A stretch of DNA of 64,000 bases from Halalkalibacter urbisdiaboli (GTDB lineage: Bacteria > Bacillota > Bacilli > Bacillales > Bacillaceae_D), in NCBI RefSeq assembly GCF_002156385.1, contig NZ_MVJM01000002.1, positions 528,921 through 592,920 on the forward strand. The letters are read 5' to 3'. Position 1 is the first letter of the stretch. The number at the start of each line of letters is the position of its first letter. Under the pieces are notes generated by a model, which was given only the letters and a program-made list of their open reading frames with translations, did no database searches and had not been told where the DNA came from. The translations under genes and the position numbers were made by a program. Shown piece by piece: positions 34,985 through 44,214 of the stretch.

Positions 34985-35671
34985 TCACTCTTCACTCTTT
35001 ACATACTCCGTTAATGGCAGGTGTAACTCCTTTAATCCTTCTACAACTAACTTGGCAATAATAGCTGCACCTTTTTCGTGAAAGTGAGTGTCATCCTGAA
35101 TCCCCTCTTGGTAATTCGGATGCTCATTCGGTTTAAACCAAACGAACAATTCTTTTGATTTCTCTGCACCAAGAGATTCATATAATGCCCGAGTTTTCAT
35201 TCGTAAATCAACAAACGGGACATTTTCTTTTTTAGCAAGCTCCTCCATCGCTTTTGGGTAATCACCATGGGTTTCCTCTAACTCGCCGGCGTTGTTAAAC
35301 TTTCTTCGTTCGACAGAGCTAAAAAGAATAGGGATCGCGCCTTTGCTACGTGCAACTTTAATATATTGACTTAGATGCTGTTGGTAGGTTGAGTAGGGCT
35401 CTGTTCTTCTTTCATCCTCCTTGGCATCATTATGACCAAATTGAATAAATAAATAGTCACCCTCACCGATTTCCTCTGAGAGTTCGTCTAGAACTCCTTC
35501 TTCAATAAAGCTTTTCGAACTTCTTCCATTAATCGCTTTATTTTTTATTGTGACGGTTTCCTTAAAAAAATCACCTAAAAATTGTCCCCAGCCTGCCATT
35601 GGCGCTGCTGATGGGATGTAATTAGCAACTGTTGAATCACCAGCAAGAAATAATGTAATCCCTCTCTTCAT
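34985..35671 (-). CDS. Rhamnogalacturonan acetylesterase (SGNH hydrolase)
   Basis: 228 residues from the ATG after TAGGAGG; a longer in-frame start lies in the upstream repeat element and is rejected. Removes acetyl groups from rhamnogalacturonan I. SGNH blocks: FLAGDSTVANY (nucleophile Ser), NKAINGRSSKSF (Gly and the block II region), FIQFGHNDAKED (Asn), and DDTHFHEKGAAI (Asp-x-x-His). Same layout as B. subtilis RhgT/YesT. No signal peptide, so intracellular. Its promoter shares a sequence with that of the epimerase operon. Next to an MFS transporter across a repeat element. Confidence 0.9.
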   Translation of the reverse strand: MKRGITLFLAGDSTVANYIPSAAPMAGWGQFLGDFFKETVTIKNKAINGRSSKSFIEEGVLDELSEEIGEGDYLFIQFGHNDAKEDERRTEPYSTYQQHLSQYIKVARSKGAIPILFSSVERRKFNNAGELEETHGDYPKAMEELAKKENVPFVDLRMKTRALYESLGAEKSKELFVWFKPNEHPNYQEGIQDDTHFHEKGAAIIAKLVVEGLKELHLPLTEYVKSEE

Positions 35672-35690
35672 AAAAAACCTCCTATTGTTT

Positions 35691-35730
35691 GCGTTATCAA
35701 TACAATAACGCGAAATTCTTTTTCCAACAA
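35691..35730 (-). promoter_or_regulatory. Acetylesterase promoter with palindromic operator
   Basis: Minus-strand TTGTTG (35725-35730), 17 bases, TATTGT (35702-35707). An inverted repeat GCGTTAT-N7-ATAACGC (35691-35711) overlaps the -10, and TTCGCGTTATTGT matches the epimerase promoter at 12 of 13 positions. Confidence 0.6.
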
Positions 35731-35770
35731 CTATACATTTTTGCTTTCTCAAAAAAACACACCTTTTAAT

Positions 35771-35985
35771 AGAGGGCATTGAAAAAGGGTGCTTTTCCCT
35801 TTTTCAATGCCCTCTAAGCAATGTGCGGAACCGTTGCCACTTTTTTAAAAGCCTGCTATGAATGGGTTTCTCATAGCAGGCGAGCAACATGTGGAGCCAT
35901 TGCTACTTAATAAGAGGCACTGAAAAAGGGTGGTTTTCACCTTCTCAGTACCCCCAAAACGATGAGCGAAGCACTTGCTACTTAA
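35771..35985 (+). repeat. Intergenic hairpin element, copy 3
   Basis: End hairpin 35771-35815 (a 19-base arm, AGAGGGCATTGAAAAAGGG). Then AAGCAATGTGCGGAACCGTT, TTTTTTAAAA, a central stem GCCTGCTATGAA/CTCATAGCAGGC with TGGGTTT loop (35851-35881), GAGCAACATGTGGAGCCATT, and a second, decayed end hairpin (35914-35955). A further partial half-module (GAGCGAAGCACTTGCTACTT) follows. Fills the gap between acetylesterase and MFS genes. Confidence 0.9.
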
Positions 35986-36005
35986 TCGTATGTGGTTAGC
36001 AGCAA

Positions 36006-37142
36006 CTAACTCATTTTATGCTTTTGTTTTATTAATGTTAGTAAACATAGGATCGCCCCAATAAAGGTAATGATGCTACATGTAATATACGTTGCCGGCG
36101 GACCAAAATGCTCCATATACCAGCCACCGCCTGCACTTCCAATCATTCCACCAATTCCAACAATGACGGCAATAAAGATCGTTTGACCAGTAGCTGTAAT
36201 TTCAGCCGGGACAATTTTTGTTACTAAAAATAAGGCAGGAACGATAAAAACAGGAAAAACACTATTTAAAGCTTGTAAATAAATGAGAATATCAGGGTCT
36301 GGAAATAAACCATATAAAAGCCATCTCACAGAAAATAGCAATGCGCCAATAAAAACAAGCGTCATTTCGCGGTATTTCTTTGCAAGCCAAGCGACAAGGA
36401 TGAAAACAGGTGATGATGAAAAAGCAGCAATCATCCATGATAAGCCGATTTTTGATTCTGATGCACCTAAGTCAGAAAGATATATTGAAAATAAGCTATC
36501 GTTTAACCGATGGGCCATAAAAATGATTAACCCTAAAAATAAAAACCAGACATAGCCTTTATTTGAAAATAAACGTTTAATAGATTGTAAGGATATTGGC
36601 GAAACATTGTCTGGACGGTCATCCTTTAAAAAGAAGGCTATGCAAAGTGCAGCAATAATGATCGTTCCGTACATCCACCCAAGCTTATTCAGTCCTAATA
36701 TACCGACTAATGTTCCAACGATGACGGATGCGGTACCTACTCCTACATCTCCCCACAAACGAATGAGACCGTAATTTTTGTCATGCTTTTGTGAATAGGC
36801 AATGGTGATATTTTCAGTAAGTGGTCCGGTAGAGCTTTTGAAAAAATTAAGAATGATAAAAAATGTTAATAATAGCGCAAACGAATTTACCGAATAATAT
36901 ACGATGCTTACGAGTAAGGAAATCAACAATAAACCAATTAATACCTTTTTTGTTGATTTCAACTTATCACTAACATAGCCGAAAAGAGGTTGACCAACAA
37001 CAGCAATTACCGAGCCCATCGCAATAACTAAGCCTACCTGTTCAGTAGATAACCCCTTCGCCTTTAAATATAATGGCATAATAACGCCCATGATCGCAAA
37101 GGAAGAAAATAAGAGAAAGAAAAACAATGATAACCGAAACAT
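36006..37142 (-). CDS. MFS transporter, 12 membrane helices
   Basis: 378 residues, all hydrophobic segments in MFS order. The A-motif in loop 2-3 reads GQPLFGYVSDKLKSTKK. The second half repeats with HRLNDSLFSIYLSDLGASES. It belongs to the sugar-porter-like MFS_1 or LacY/NupG-style group (N-terminus LFFFLLFSSFAIMGVIMPLY), close to B. subtilis YwbF. Substrate unknown; adjacency to the acetylesterase suggests an oligosaccharide. Starts at ATG with a weak AAAGGGG site. Confidence 0.82.
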   Translation of the reverse strand: MFRLSLFFFLLFSSFAIMGVIMPLYLKAKGLSTEQVGLVIAMGSVIAVVGQPLFGYVSDKLKSTKKVLIGLLLISLLVSIVYYSVNSFALLLTFFIILNFFKSSTGPLTENITIAYSQKHDKNYGLIRLWGDVGVGTASVIVGTLVGILGLNKLGWMYGTIIIAALCIAFFLKDDRPDNVSPISLQSIKRLFSNKGYVWFLFLGLIIFMAHRLNDSLFSIYLSDLGASESKIGLSWMIAAFSSSPVFILVAWLAKKYREMTLVFIGALLFSVRWLLYGLFPDPDILIYLQALNSVFPVFIVPALFLVTKIVPAEITATGQTIFIAVIVGIGGMIGSAGGGWYMEHFGPPATYITCSIITFIGAILCLLTLIKQKHKMS

Positions 37143-37295
37143 GTGCTGTCCCCTTTAATATTAATAAATACCTGTCCCGTTCACACAAAAGTAAGCGCTA
37201 TATCATCTTAGCCTACTAAGGCTAAACCTTCAATAGCACTTTTTATATTATTTTGTTTGAAAAGTAATGATTATTTAAAGGGGACGTTCTCGTCT

Positions 37296-37718
37296 TTAAT
37301 AAATGAGCGTTAACTCTAATTCTTGAATAAGGCTATTTGCAATCGTTAAAAATTTCGGATCAACCTTCGCATCCTTATCTTTTGGCTCCTGAAATTGGTT
37401 AAACGAGCTATTCCAGGTCATGCTTACTAAACCGTTAAAAACATCAGGATTATCATCAAGGTTATCTTGGTATTGATGATCTAATAATAAAGGTTGCCCT
37501 AATCTTACCGTTACACCTCTTTGATCTAATTCACCATCAACTGCTTTAAACGGAAGACGTAAGAAGGTATAGCCGTTCTTTTCATCAATTTTATAATCGA
37601 AATAGCCATGATCATAATCCCAATTGCCACCAATTGTATATCCAAGTGGCTTTAGCTTTTCCTCGAGTGCTTGTAGTTTAAATTGCTGTCCGACTACCGC
37701 TGATTGCAAAGGAAACAT
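37296..37718 (-). CDS. yugN: YugN-like family protein
   Basis: 140 residues from an ATG three codons inside a GTG-started frame; the ribosome site AGGAAGG fits the ATG better (11 bases). Matches YugN over its length (FKLQALEEKLKPLGYTIGGN, WDYDHGYFDYKIDEKNGYTF, LRLPFKAVDGELDQRG). Function unknown; in B. subtilis it also neighbours pgi, which supports the call. No signal or membrane segment. Confidence 0.8.
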   Translation of the reverse strand: MFPLQSAVVGQQFKLQALEEKLKPLGYTIGGNWDYDHGYFDYKIDEKNGYTFLRLPFKAVDGELDQRGVTVRLGQPLLLDHQYQDNLDDNPDVFNGLVSMTWNSSFNQFQEPKDKDAKVDPKFLTIANSLIQELELTLIY

Positions 37719-37812
37719 TCCATCCACATCCTTCCTGACTTTATCTTGGGTTTAGTTTGACCTAGATGGATGTTCTTTATGTAAAAGACGGTAACTCATA
37801 AAGGGTATTTTT

Positions 37813-37986
37813 CGAGGGTACTGAAAAACTCCTTAAAAGGATTTCGAGGAAGCGGTAATGGCTCCACACGTTACGCGCCTTGCTATGAGAAACCCATTCA
37901 TAGCAAGCCTTTCAAAATCAGGCAACGGTACGCACATTACTTAAAGGCCGCTGAAAAGGAAAATCCACCCTTTTCAGCGACCTCTA
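37813..37986 (-). repeat. Intergenic hairpin element, copy 4 (reverse orientation)
   Basis: On the minus strand: end hairpin 37944-37985 (GAGGTCGCTGAAAAGG / CCTTTTCAGCGGCC), AAGTAATGTGCGTACCGTTG, then stem CTTGCTATGA/TCATAGCAAG with the TGGGTTT loop (37879-37910), then AACGTGTGGAGCCATTACCG. The stem carries a C-G to T-A pair change relative to other copies. Between yugN and pgi. Confidence 0.88.
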
Positions 37987-38016
37987 TTTTTCACCTTTAT
38001 AAGTCACCGTTCGATA

Positions 38017-39366
38017 TTATTTTAGGCGCTTTTCTAGTTCTGCTTTTTCAGCTTCGAAACCTGGCTTACCTAAAAGTGCAAACATATTTTTCTTATATGC
38101 TTCTACTCCCGGCTGGTCAAATGGATTAACACCAAGAAGGTATCCACTAATCCCGCAAGCCTTCTCAAAGAAATACACTAGATAGCCAAAATTGTATTCA
38201 TTTAATTCAGGTACATTGACAATAAGATTTGGTACACCACCATCCGTATGTGCAAGTAACGTACCTTGGAACGCTTTCTTATTAACAAAGTCCATCGTCT
38301 CGCCAGCTAAATAATTTAAGCCATCAAGATCATTTTCAGCTTTTTCAATCGTAATCTCTTCGCGAACATTTTCTACATTAATAATTGTTTCGAATAAATC
38401 ACGACGTCCATCTTGAACATATTGTCCCATTGAGTGGAGGTCAGTTGAAAAATCAACAGAAGCTGGGTAAAGACCTTTGTTATCCTTCCCTTCACTCTCA
38501 CCAAATAGCTGCTTCCACCACTCAGAAAAGAAGTGAAGTGATGGCTCATAGTTTACCATCAGCTCAATTGTTTTTCCTTTATTATATAAAGCGTTACGTA
38601 CCGCTGCATATTGATACGCTTCATTTTCTAAAAGGTTCGGATTGTTAAAGTCTTCACTCGCATCCGCTGCCCCCTTCATCATTGCTTCAATATCTAACCC
38701 ACTAACAGCAATTGGGAGAAGACCAACTGCAGTAAGAACGGAGAAACGTCCACCTACATCATCTGGAATGACAAACGATTCATAGCCTTCCTCGTCAGCT
38801 ACTGTTTTTAATGCACCTTTTTCACGATCAGTTGTTGCATAGATACGCTTTCTTGCTTCAGCTACACCGTACTTCTTCTCAAGAAACTCACGGAAAATAC
38901 GGAATGCAATCGCTGGTTCAGTCGTTGTTCCCGATTTAGAAATAACATTTACAGAAACATCTTTTCCTTCAAGTAGGTCGAATAAATCTTTTACATATGT
39001 TGAGCTAATGTTATTTCCGACGAAGAACACTTGAGGTGCTTTGCGTTCTTCCTTAGAAAGCACATTATAGAAAGAATGATTTAGTGCTTCAATCGCTGCT
39101 CTAGCACCTAAGTATGAGCCGCCAATACCAATAACAAGCAATACATCTGTATCACCCTTAATTTTTTCTGCAGCAGCTTGGATTCTAGCAAATTCTTCTT
39201 TGTCATAATTTTTAGGTAAATCAATCCAACCTAAAAAATCACTCCCTGCACCCGTTCCGTTATGTAGAGCTTCATGTGCTGCTTTAACAGCACCTTGTAA
39301 ATAATCGATTTCATGTTGTTCGAAAAACGTTAACGCCTTCGAGTAATCAAATTTCACCTTAGCCAT
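38017..39366 (-). CDS. pgi: Glucose-6-phosphate isomerase
   Basis: 449 residues, one less than B. subtilis Pgi. Interconverts glucose-6-P and fructose-6-P. Sugar-phosphate site [18 protein letters not shown] and [14 protein letters not shown]; catalytic Glu in [20 protein letters not shown]; His and Lys near [15 protein letters not shown] and the C-terminal VEAYKKNMF. Ribosome site AGGAGG. Links the sugar kinase/ManA genes upstream to glycolysis. Confidence 0.95.
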   Translation of the reverse strand: MAKVKFDYSKALTFFEQHEIDYLQGAVKAAHEALHNGTGAGSDFLGWIDLPKNYDKEEFARIQAAAEKIKGDTDVLLVIGIGGSYLGARAAIEALNHSFYNVLSKEERKAPQVFFVGNNISSTYVKDLFDLLEGKDVSVNVISKSGTTTEPAIAFRIFREFLEKKYGVAEARKRIYATTDREKGALKTVADEEGYESFVIPDDVGGRFSVLTAVGLLPIAVSGLDIEAMMKGAADASEDFNNPNLLENEAYQYAAVRNALYNKGKTIELMVNYEPSLHFFSEWWKQLFGESEGKDNKGLYPASVDFSTDLHSMGQYVQDGRRDLFETIINVENVREEITIEKAENDLDGLNYLAGETMDFVNKKAFQGTLLAHTDGGVPNLIVNVPELNEYNFGYLVYFFEKACGISGYLLGVNPFDQPGVEAYKKNMFALLGKPGFEAEKAELEKRLK

Positions 39367-39509
39367 GTAAAAAATCCTCCTTATGTATTGTCCATCATTA
39401 TCACTTTATCGAATGAAAGGGAAAGAATCAAGCAGTCAAACTTAGAAAAGTGGAAAAGTTTCTATTTTTTAAATTATTTAACTTTCCTGAACAATCGACT
39501 CGTGCTGAT

Positions 39510-40673
39510 TTACAAAGCTGACGTTAAAATCTTTACGACATCTTCCTTATTTAATGCTTTAAAATTACCTAAATGACCCGTTGCCGTTGCAAGTTCGGCC
39601 ATCTTTTCAATTTGAGATTCATCTATATCATAGTGAGCCAAACGATTAGGTGCACCTAATATCGTCCAGAAAGAGGATAGTTTCTCAATTCCCTTTAAGG
39701 CTATTTCAAGATCACTTTTACCTGTTGGATCTACCTGAAATACACGGGTTGCTAGCTGGACATGACGTTCGATTCTTTCTTCAAGCGTGTATCTTAACCA
39801 ATGTGGAAATAAAATTGCTAATCCACCAGCATGAGGGATATCATAAATAGCAGAAACAGCATGTTCAATATTATGAGTAGCCCAATCACCACGTGTTCCC
39901 ATTGACGTCATTCCGTTCAATGCCATCGTTCCACAATATAAAATGGTTTCACGATAATTGAGGTTATCTAGATTACGGACAAGCTCAGGTCCGACCTCAA
40001 TTGTCGTTTGTAATATCGATTCACAAATACGATCCTGCAAAGGCGTATTTTCGGTATGATGAAAATACGCTTCAAGGACATGACTCATCATATCAACAAT
40101 TCCATATACGGTTTGATCTTCTGGAACAGAAAGGGTATTAACAGGATCAAGAATTGAAAATAGCGGGAAATTATAAGGACTTGACCACCCAATTTTCTCT
40201 TTTGTCTCCCAGTTTGTAATAACTGAGTTTGCATTCATTTCTGAACCTGTTGCTGCCAGCGTTAAAACTGTTCCAAACGGTAATGCACTTTCTGCTTTAC
40301 TCTTCTTTGTAATAATATCCCAAATATCCGCTTCATTTGTTGCACCAACTGCAATTGCCTTAGTCGCATCAATCACACTTCCGCCACCGACTGCAAGAAT
40401 GAAATCAATATTATGGTTCTGGCAAAGCTCAATCCCTTTTTTCACGGTTGAAAGTCGTGGATTTGGTTCAACACCAGCAAGCTCAACAATCATTGAATTA
40501 CGATCTTGTAGTTGTGATATGACACGGTCATAAAGTCCATTACGTTTAATACTGCCTCCTCCGTACACTAGTAAAATGTTTTTTCCGACATGTAGAAGTT
40601 CTTCCGTTAATTTATTTGTTTCATTTTCACCAAAAATGAGCTTTGTTGGGTTATGAAAGGTAAAAGAATTCAT
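39510..40673 (-). CDS. yugJ: Iron-dependent alcohol dehydrogenase (YugJ-like)
   Basis: 387 residues; the second of two adjacent ATGs gives better spacing to AGGAGG. NADH/NADPH-dependent butanol dehydrogenase type III. Nucleotide site [18 protein letters not shown]; iron ligands in [11 protein letters not shown] (Asp, His) and [20 protein letters not shown] (His, His). Neighbour of pgi, as yugJ in B. subtilis. Role probably aldehyde detoxification or fermentation. Confidence 0.9.
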   Translation of the reverse strand: MNSFTFHNPTKLIFGENETNKLTEELLHVGKNILLVYGGGSIKRNGLYDRVISQLQDRNSMIVELAGVEPNPRLSTVKKGIELCQNHNIDFILAVGGGSVIDATKAIAVGATNEADIWDIITKKSKAESALPFGTVLTLAATGSEMNANSVITNWETKEKIGWSSPYNFPLFSILDPVNTLSVPEDQTVYGIVDMMSHVLEAYFHHTENTPLQDRICESILQTTIEVGPELVRNLDNLNYRETILYCGTMALNGMTSMGTRGDWATHNIEHAVSAIYDIPHAGGLAILFPHWLRYTLEERIERHVQLATRVFQVDPTGKSDLEIALKGIEKLSSFWTILGAPNRLAHYDIDESQIEKMAELATATGHLGNFKALNKEDVVKILTSAL

Positions 40674-40859
40674 CATCGTTCCTCCTAAATAATGAGCATA
40701 AACACCTCATTATTTATGTTCTACATTAATAGTAAAAAACCTTCCAAATGATTCCTGTAATTAAAGAGCATAAATTATTCATTTACATCTCATTCTATAA
40801 ACGAAGCACACCCCTCACATCGATGGTTGTGCAAATCCCTTATAACGGAGGTGAATGGT

Positions 40860-41087
40860 GTGAGCGGTATTCAACGCACAGCACTTGTCTTAGCCATTAT
40901 TGGTGCAATCAACTGGGGATTAATCGGTTTCTTCCGTTTTGACCTTGTTGCTGCCATTTTCGGTGGTCAAGCGGCTGGTTTCTCTCGTTTCATTTATGCC
41001 ATTGTTGGGTTGGCAGGTCTATACTGCATCTCAATTTTATTCAAACCTGATGAAGAATTAGAACGTGTCCCCGAGACACAGCGTTAA
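40860..41087 (+). CDS. yuzA: DUF378 membrane protein YuzA
   Basis: 75 residues from a GTG after GGAGGTGAATG. Two membrane helices (RTALVLAIIGAINWGLIGFF; FSRFIYAIVGLAGLYCISIL) with the DUF378 core GAINWGLIGFFRFDLVAAIF. Function unknown. Divergent from yugJ; followed by a two-way terminator before yugI. Confidence 0.88.
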   Translation: MSGIQRTALVLAIIGAINWGLIGFFRFDLVAAIFGGQAAGFSRFIYAIVGLAGLYCISILFKPDEELERVPETQR

Positions 41088-41123
41088 TTTAATAATTGGA
41101 CATTATGGCATGTCATTGTATAC

Positions 41124-41151
41124 AAAAAACACCCGCTAACGGGTGTTTTTT
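41124..41151. terminator. Bidirectional terminator yuzA/yugI
   Basis: AAAAAACACCCG pairs with CGGGTGTTTTTT around CTAA. Lies between convergent stops. Confidence 0.85.
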
Positions 41152-41159
41152 GTTATTCT

Positions 41160-41579
41160 TTATTTCTTTGCGCGCTTGTTAAGGTCCGCTTGAATTTCGT
41201 TTGATTGCTTTAACCATTCTTTTAATTTATCTTCTAATGTATTAAAGCCTTGTTGCTGCTGTTGCTGTTGTTGTGGCTTACGACCACCACCGCCACCAGT
41301 GTTACGTGGTTTGCTTGGACGAGCTGGACGTTCAGGAGCTTCCTGAGTCGCACGAATTGATAACGAGATTTTACCAGAACCCTCCTCAACAGACATAATC
41401 TTAACCTTTACTTCATCACCAACGGAAAGAACATCATTGATATCCTTTACGAATCCATGAGCTACCTCCGAAATATGAACTAAACCTTGCTTTTGTTCAT
41501 CTAGGGCAACGAACGCACCAAATGGCTTAATACCCGTTACTTTTCCTTCTACAATGCTGCCTACTTCGTAATTTGACAT
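41160..41579 (-). CDS. yugI: S1-domain RNA-binding general stress protein (YugI/GSP13)
   Basis: 139 residues. S1 OB-fold in residues 5-75: GSIVEGKVTGIKPFGAFVAL, QGLVHISEVAHGFVKDINDV and VKVKIMSVEEGSGKISLSI. The tail holds an arginine/proline/glycine linker, a run of nine glutamines (about residues 101-110) and a short charged helix. The polyglutamine is longer than in B. subtilis YugI and CAG/CAA-encoded. Binds ribosomes or RNA under stress. Confidence 0.88.
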   Translation of the reverse strand: MSNYEVGSIVEGKVTGIKPFGAFVALDEQKQGLVHISEVAHGFVKDINDVLSVGDEVKVKIMSVEEGSGKISLSIRATQEAPERPARPSKPRNTGGGGGRKPQQQQQQQQGFNTLEDKLKEWLKQSNEIQADLNKRAKK

Positions 41580-41685
41580 CTATTACACATCTCCTAACTA
41601 TTTTTTAACCTTTTAATATTAACATAGGTTTTCACTTTACGCAAAACTCGGTCGTAGGTTATTTTTTACAATGAAAAAGGGTAGT

Positions 41686-42006
41686 TATTGAGGGCACTGA
41701 AAAAGGATGCTTTTCATTTTTTCAATGCCCTCTAAGCAATGTGCGGAGCTGTTGCCATCTTTTTAAAAAGCCTACTATGAGTGGGTTTCTCATAGCAGGA
41801 GAGCAACGTGTGGAGCAATTGCTACTTAATAAGAGGCACTGAAAAAGGGGGGGGTTTCCTTTTTCAGTGCCCTTTAAGTAATGTGCGGAGCCGTTGCCTA
41901 GTTTTGAAAGCCCTGCTTTGAGTGGGTTTCTCATAGCAGGGCGCGTAACGTGCGAAGCCATTACTTCTTCTTTGAGTTACAAGAAGTAGTTTTTCAGTGG
42001 CCTCAG
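41686..42006 (+). repeat. Intergenic hairpin element, tandem dimer (copies 5a and 5b)
   Basis: Order: end hairpin (41689-41733, GAGGGCACTGAAAAAGG); half module; central stem GCCTACTATGAG/CTCATAGCAGG with TGGGTTT (41770-41800); AGCAACGTGTGGAGCAATTG; shared end hairpin (41833-41874, GGCACTGAAAAAGG); AAGTAATGTGCGGAGCCGTT; central stem GCCCTGCTTTGAG/CTCATAGCAGGGC (41910-41942); GTAACGTGCGAAGCCATTAC; and a decayed end with CTACTTCTTG-type hairpin. Between yugI and the DEAD helicase. The two units share one end hairpin, as if built head to tail. Confidence 0.92.
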
Positions 42007-42015
42007 CATCAGCGT

Positions 42016-43161
42016 TTATTCTTTTTTCTTAGTAAGCTTTCCATGACTTAAAAGACATTCTTCAAGCTCTACACCAAGATCTCGCTTATATTTGTTTACC
42101 TTATACTCATCCCTTGCATCAATGAGGGTAATAATCGTTCCTTCTTTTCCCATCCGGCCGGTGCGTCCTGCACGATGCAAATAACTATCTGGACTAGATG
42201 GCGGATTTAACTGAATAATGTGGGTTACATCGTCAATATCCAATCCTCGTGCAGCAACATCTGTTGCGACTAAAATGTGTATATCCCCTTTACGAAATTG
42301 CTGCAGTGCCTGCTCACGCTCTTGCTTCGTGCTATCGGATGATAATGGAGCTGCTTTAATCCCTTTAAACGTTAACTTTTCAGTCGTTTCAGCTAACTTC
42401 TCCAATTGATTCACAAATAGAATGCCTTTCTTAATTTCCTCAGCGTGAATCAATTTTCTAGCCATGTCGATTCTCTCTCGCTCACTGACACGAACGAAGA
42501 GATGCTCAACCTGCTCAGTTTGTAATAGACCACCTTCTGCTTCAAGTTTTACAACAAATGGAGCAAAGTCTGCTACCTGTTCTGTAAAGTTTTCTGGAAT
42601 GGTTGCCGATACAAATAAATATTGCTTGTTACGACCAATTCGTTTAGCAATTTGCTTTAACGCTTCCCAAGAAGGACGCTCTCCCATCATTCGGTCCGCT
42701 TCATCAACTGCTACAACATCAACTTCATGAAGTTTTAACTTTTTCATTTCCACAAGCTCTAAAATACGACCTGGTGTTCCAACCGCAAGCTGCGGCTTTT
42801 GCTTTTTTAACTTTTCAAGCTGACGTTTAATATTCGCACCGCCAATAAATGATCCCACCTCAACCGCTTGCTCTTGTGTTAATGTTTTCGCTACTTCAAC
42901 AATCTGCATGGCTAATTCCTGTGTTGGAGCAAGGATAAGTGCTTGTAGACCCTTTTTCGCAGGATCAATCTTTTTCAAGGTTGGCAATAAAAAGGCAAGT
43001 GTTTTTCCTGTGCCAGTTTGCGAACGTGCAATAATGTCTTGCCCTTCTAAAGCCTCTGGTATCATTTTCTGCTGTATATCTGTAGGCTCTGTAATACTTT
43101 GTTGCTGTAATGCCTTAATTAAGTAATCTGGTAAATATTCCGTACTAAATAATTTACTCAT
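42016..43161 (-). CDS. DEAD-box RNA helicase (YfmL-like)
   Basis: 381 residues. All core motifs: Q motif (TDIQQKMIPEAL), I ARSQTGTGKTLAF, Ia PTQELAMQ, GG FIGGANIK, Ib GTPGRILEL, II VDEADRM (DEAD), III SAT, IV ILFVNQLEK, V ATDVAARGLDI, VI HRAGRTGRMG. Short C-terminus, like YfmL, which aids 50S ribosome assembly. Gene position between yugI and thiM is not that of yfmL in B. subtilis, so the orthology is a guess. Confidence 0.9.
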   Translation of the reverse strand: MSKLFSTEYLPDYLIKALQQQSITEPTDIQQKMIPEALEGQDIIARSQTGTGKTLAFLLPTLKKIDPAKKGLQALILAPTQELAMQIVEVAKTLTQEQAVEVGSFIGGANIKRQLEKLKKQKPQLAVGTPGRILELVEMKKLKLHEVDVVAVDEADRMMGERPSWEALKQIAKRIGRNKQYLFVSATIPENFTEQVADFAPFVVKLEAEGGLLQTEQVEHLFVRVSERERIDMARKLIHAEEIKKGILFVNQLEKLAETTEKLTFKGIKAAPLSSDSTKQEREQALQQFRKGDIHILVATDVAARGLDIDDVTHIIQLNPPSSPDSYLHRAGRTGRMGKEGTIITLIDARDEYKVNKYKRDLGVELEECLLSHGKLTKKKE

Positions 43162-43181
43162 CTTTTTTCCTCTTCCTTTTG

Positions 43182-43973
43182 TTACATTTGGTCTCTACGT
43201 AGATTGTTAATATCTTGATCTGTTAACGTTCCTAACTGATTTAAAAGCGCCTCCTGAAAAGTACCAAGACCGATATCATTCGCTTCTAAAAAGGCCTTTT
43301 CACCTGCAATTCCGAAAAAGGCAACTGCATCCGCAGCAGCATTAACAGCCTCCTCACGATTCATCGATACAAATGCAGCTACAATTGCACCTAGTAAACA
43401 TCCTGTTCCAACGACTTTTGTTAACCATGGATGCCCATTGTAAATTGTTTTTACAATCGACCCATCTGTAATCACGTCTACCTCACCTGTTACAACTGCT
43501 ACACAATTATATTGCTTTGCCGCTTGCTTTGTACGTTCAATCGAGTCTCCTTCCATTGCCCCGTCGACTCCTTTTACATTTGCGTCTTCACCAATTAGCG
43601 AAGATATTTCTCCTGCATTTCCTCTAAGGACTGATACTTTCACCTCAGAAAGGATCCGTTTACACATTTCCGTACGAAACGGAGTTGCCCCAGAACCAAC
43701 TGGATCGAGAATCACGGGGACTCCCGCTTTATTTGCAGCTTGTCCAGCAAGAATCATTGCTTCAATTTGCTCGGTTGATAACGTTCCAATGTTTAAAAGA
43801 ACTGCCCCCGAAACACTTGCGAGATCCGCTACTTCTTCCTTTGCATAAGCCATGACCGGAGAAGCCCCTAGTGCTAACAATCCATTTGCCGTAAAATTTG
43901 TCACAACTACATTCGTCATGCAATGTATTAGTGGATTTTGCTTTCTGATTCGCTCTAATCTCACATCATTCAC
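43182..43973 (-). CDS. thiM: Hydroxyethylthiazole kinase
   Basis: 263 residues from a GTG after AGGTGAAAGG. Phosphorylates 4-methyl-5-(2-hydroxyethyl)thiazole in thiamin salvage. Ribokinase-like fold: NPLIHCMTNVVVTNFTANGL, GVPVILDPVGSGATPFR, VVTGEVDVI, and the anion hole KVVGTGCLLGAIVAAF (Cys replaces Asp, as in other ThiM). No thiD/thiE partner here and I do not see a TPP riboswitch in the upstream 250 bases. Confidence 0.92.
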   Translation of the reverse strand: MNDVRLERIRKQNPLIHCMTNVVVTNFTANGLLALGASPVMAYAKEEVADLASVSGAVLLNIGTLSTEQIEAMILAGQAANKAGVPVILDPVGSGATPFRTEMCKRILSEVKVSVLRGNAGEISSLIGEDANVKGVDGAMEGDSIERTKQAAKQYNCVAVVTGEVDVITDGSIVKTIYNGHPWLTKVVGTGCLLGAIVAAFVSMNREEAVNAAADAVAFFGIAGEKAFLEANDIGLGTFQEALLNQLGTLTDQDINNLRRDQM

Positions 43974-44106
43974 AGCCTTTCACCTATCATCAGTTATTCA
44001 TATGAAAATCTTACCTTTTTTTAGCGAAGAAAACAAATTCATGAACAAGATGTATTATTTTCTTCATACTGGAGATACTAGTAGTACAATCGTATTCCCC
44101 CTAATT

Positions 44107-44139
44107 GAGACAAGGGCCTAGCTCTTGTCATTTTTTTTA
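44107..44139 (+). terminator. Terminator-like hairpin with T run (plus strand)
   Basis: GACAAG pairs with CTTGTC around GGCCTAGCT, followed by eight T on the plus strand. There is no plus-strand gene upstream, so it may end antisense transcription or belong to an undetected small transcript. Confidence 0.55.
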
Positions 44140-44174
44140 GTTGACTGAAAAAGCATCTTTATGAAAGACTAAAA

Positions 44175-44208
44175 AACCCCACAAATAAGAGGTACTCATT
44201 GTGGGGTT
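44175..44208 (-). terminator. alaR-alaT operon terminator
   Basis: AACCCCACAA pairs with TTGTGGGGTT; minus strand continues TTTTTTAG. Directly after the aminotransferase stop. Confidence 0.85.
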
Positions 44209-44214
44209 TACACA

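Noticed and set aside
35672-35779. N-terminal extension of the acetylesterase
   Set aside because: It reads from the hairpin element through the predicted promoter and operator; the ATG at 35671 has a TAGGAGG site.
43852-44121. 89-residue plus-strand frame over the thiM start
   Set aside because: It is antisense to thiM for half of its length and lacks a ribosome site.
43974-44214. TPP riboswitch before thiM
   Set aside because: I looked for the CTGAGA and ACCTGATC-type core on the minus strand and did not find it.
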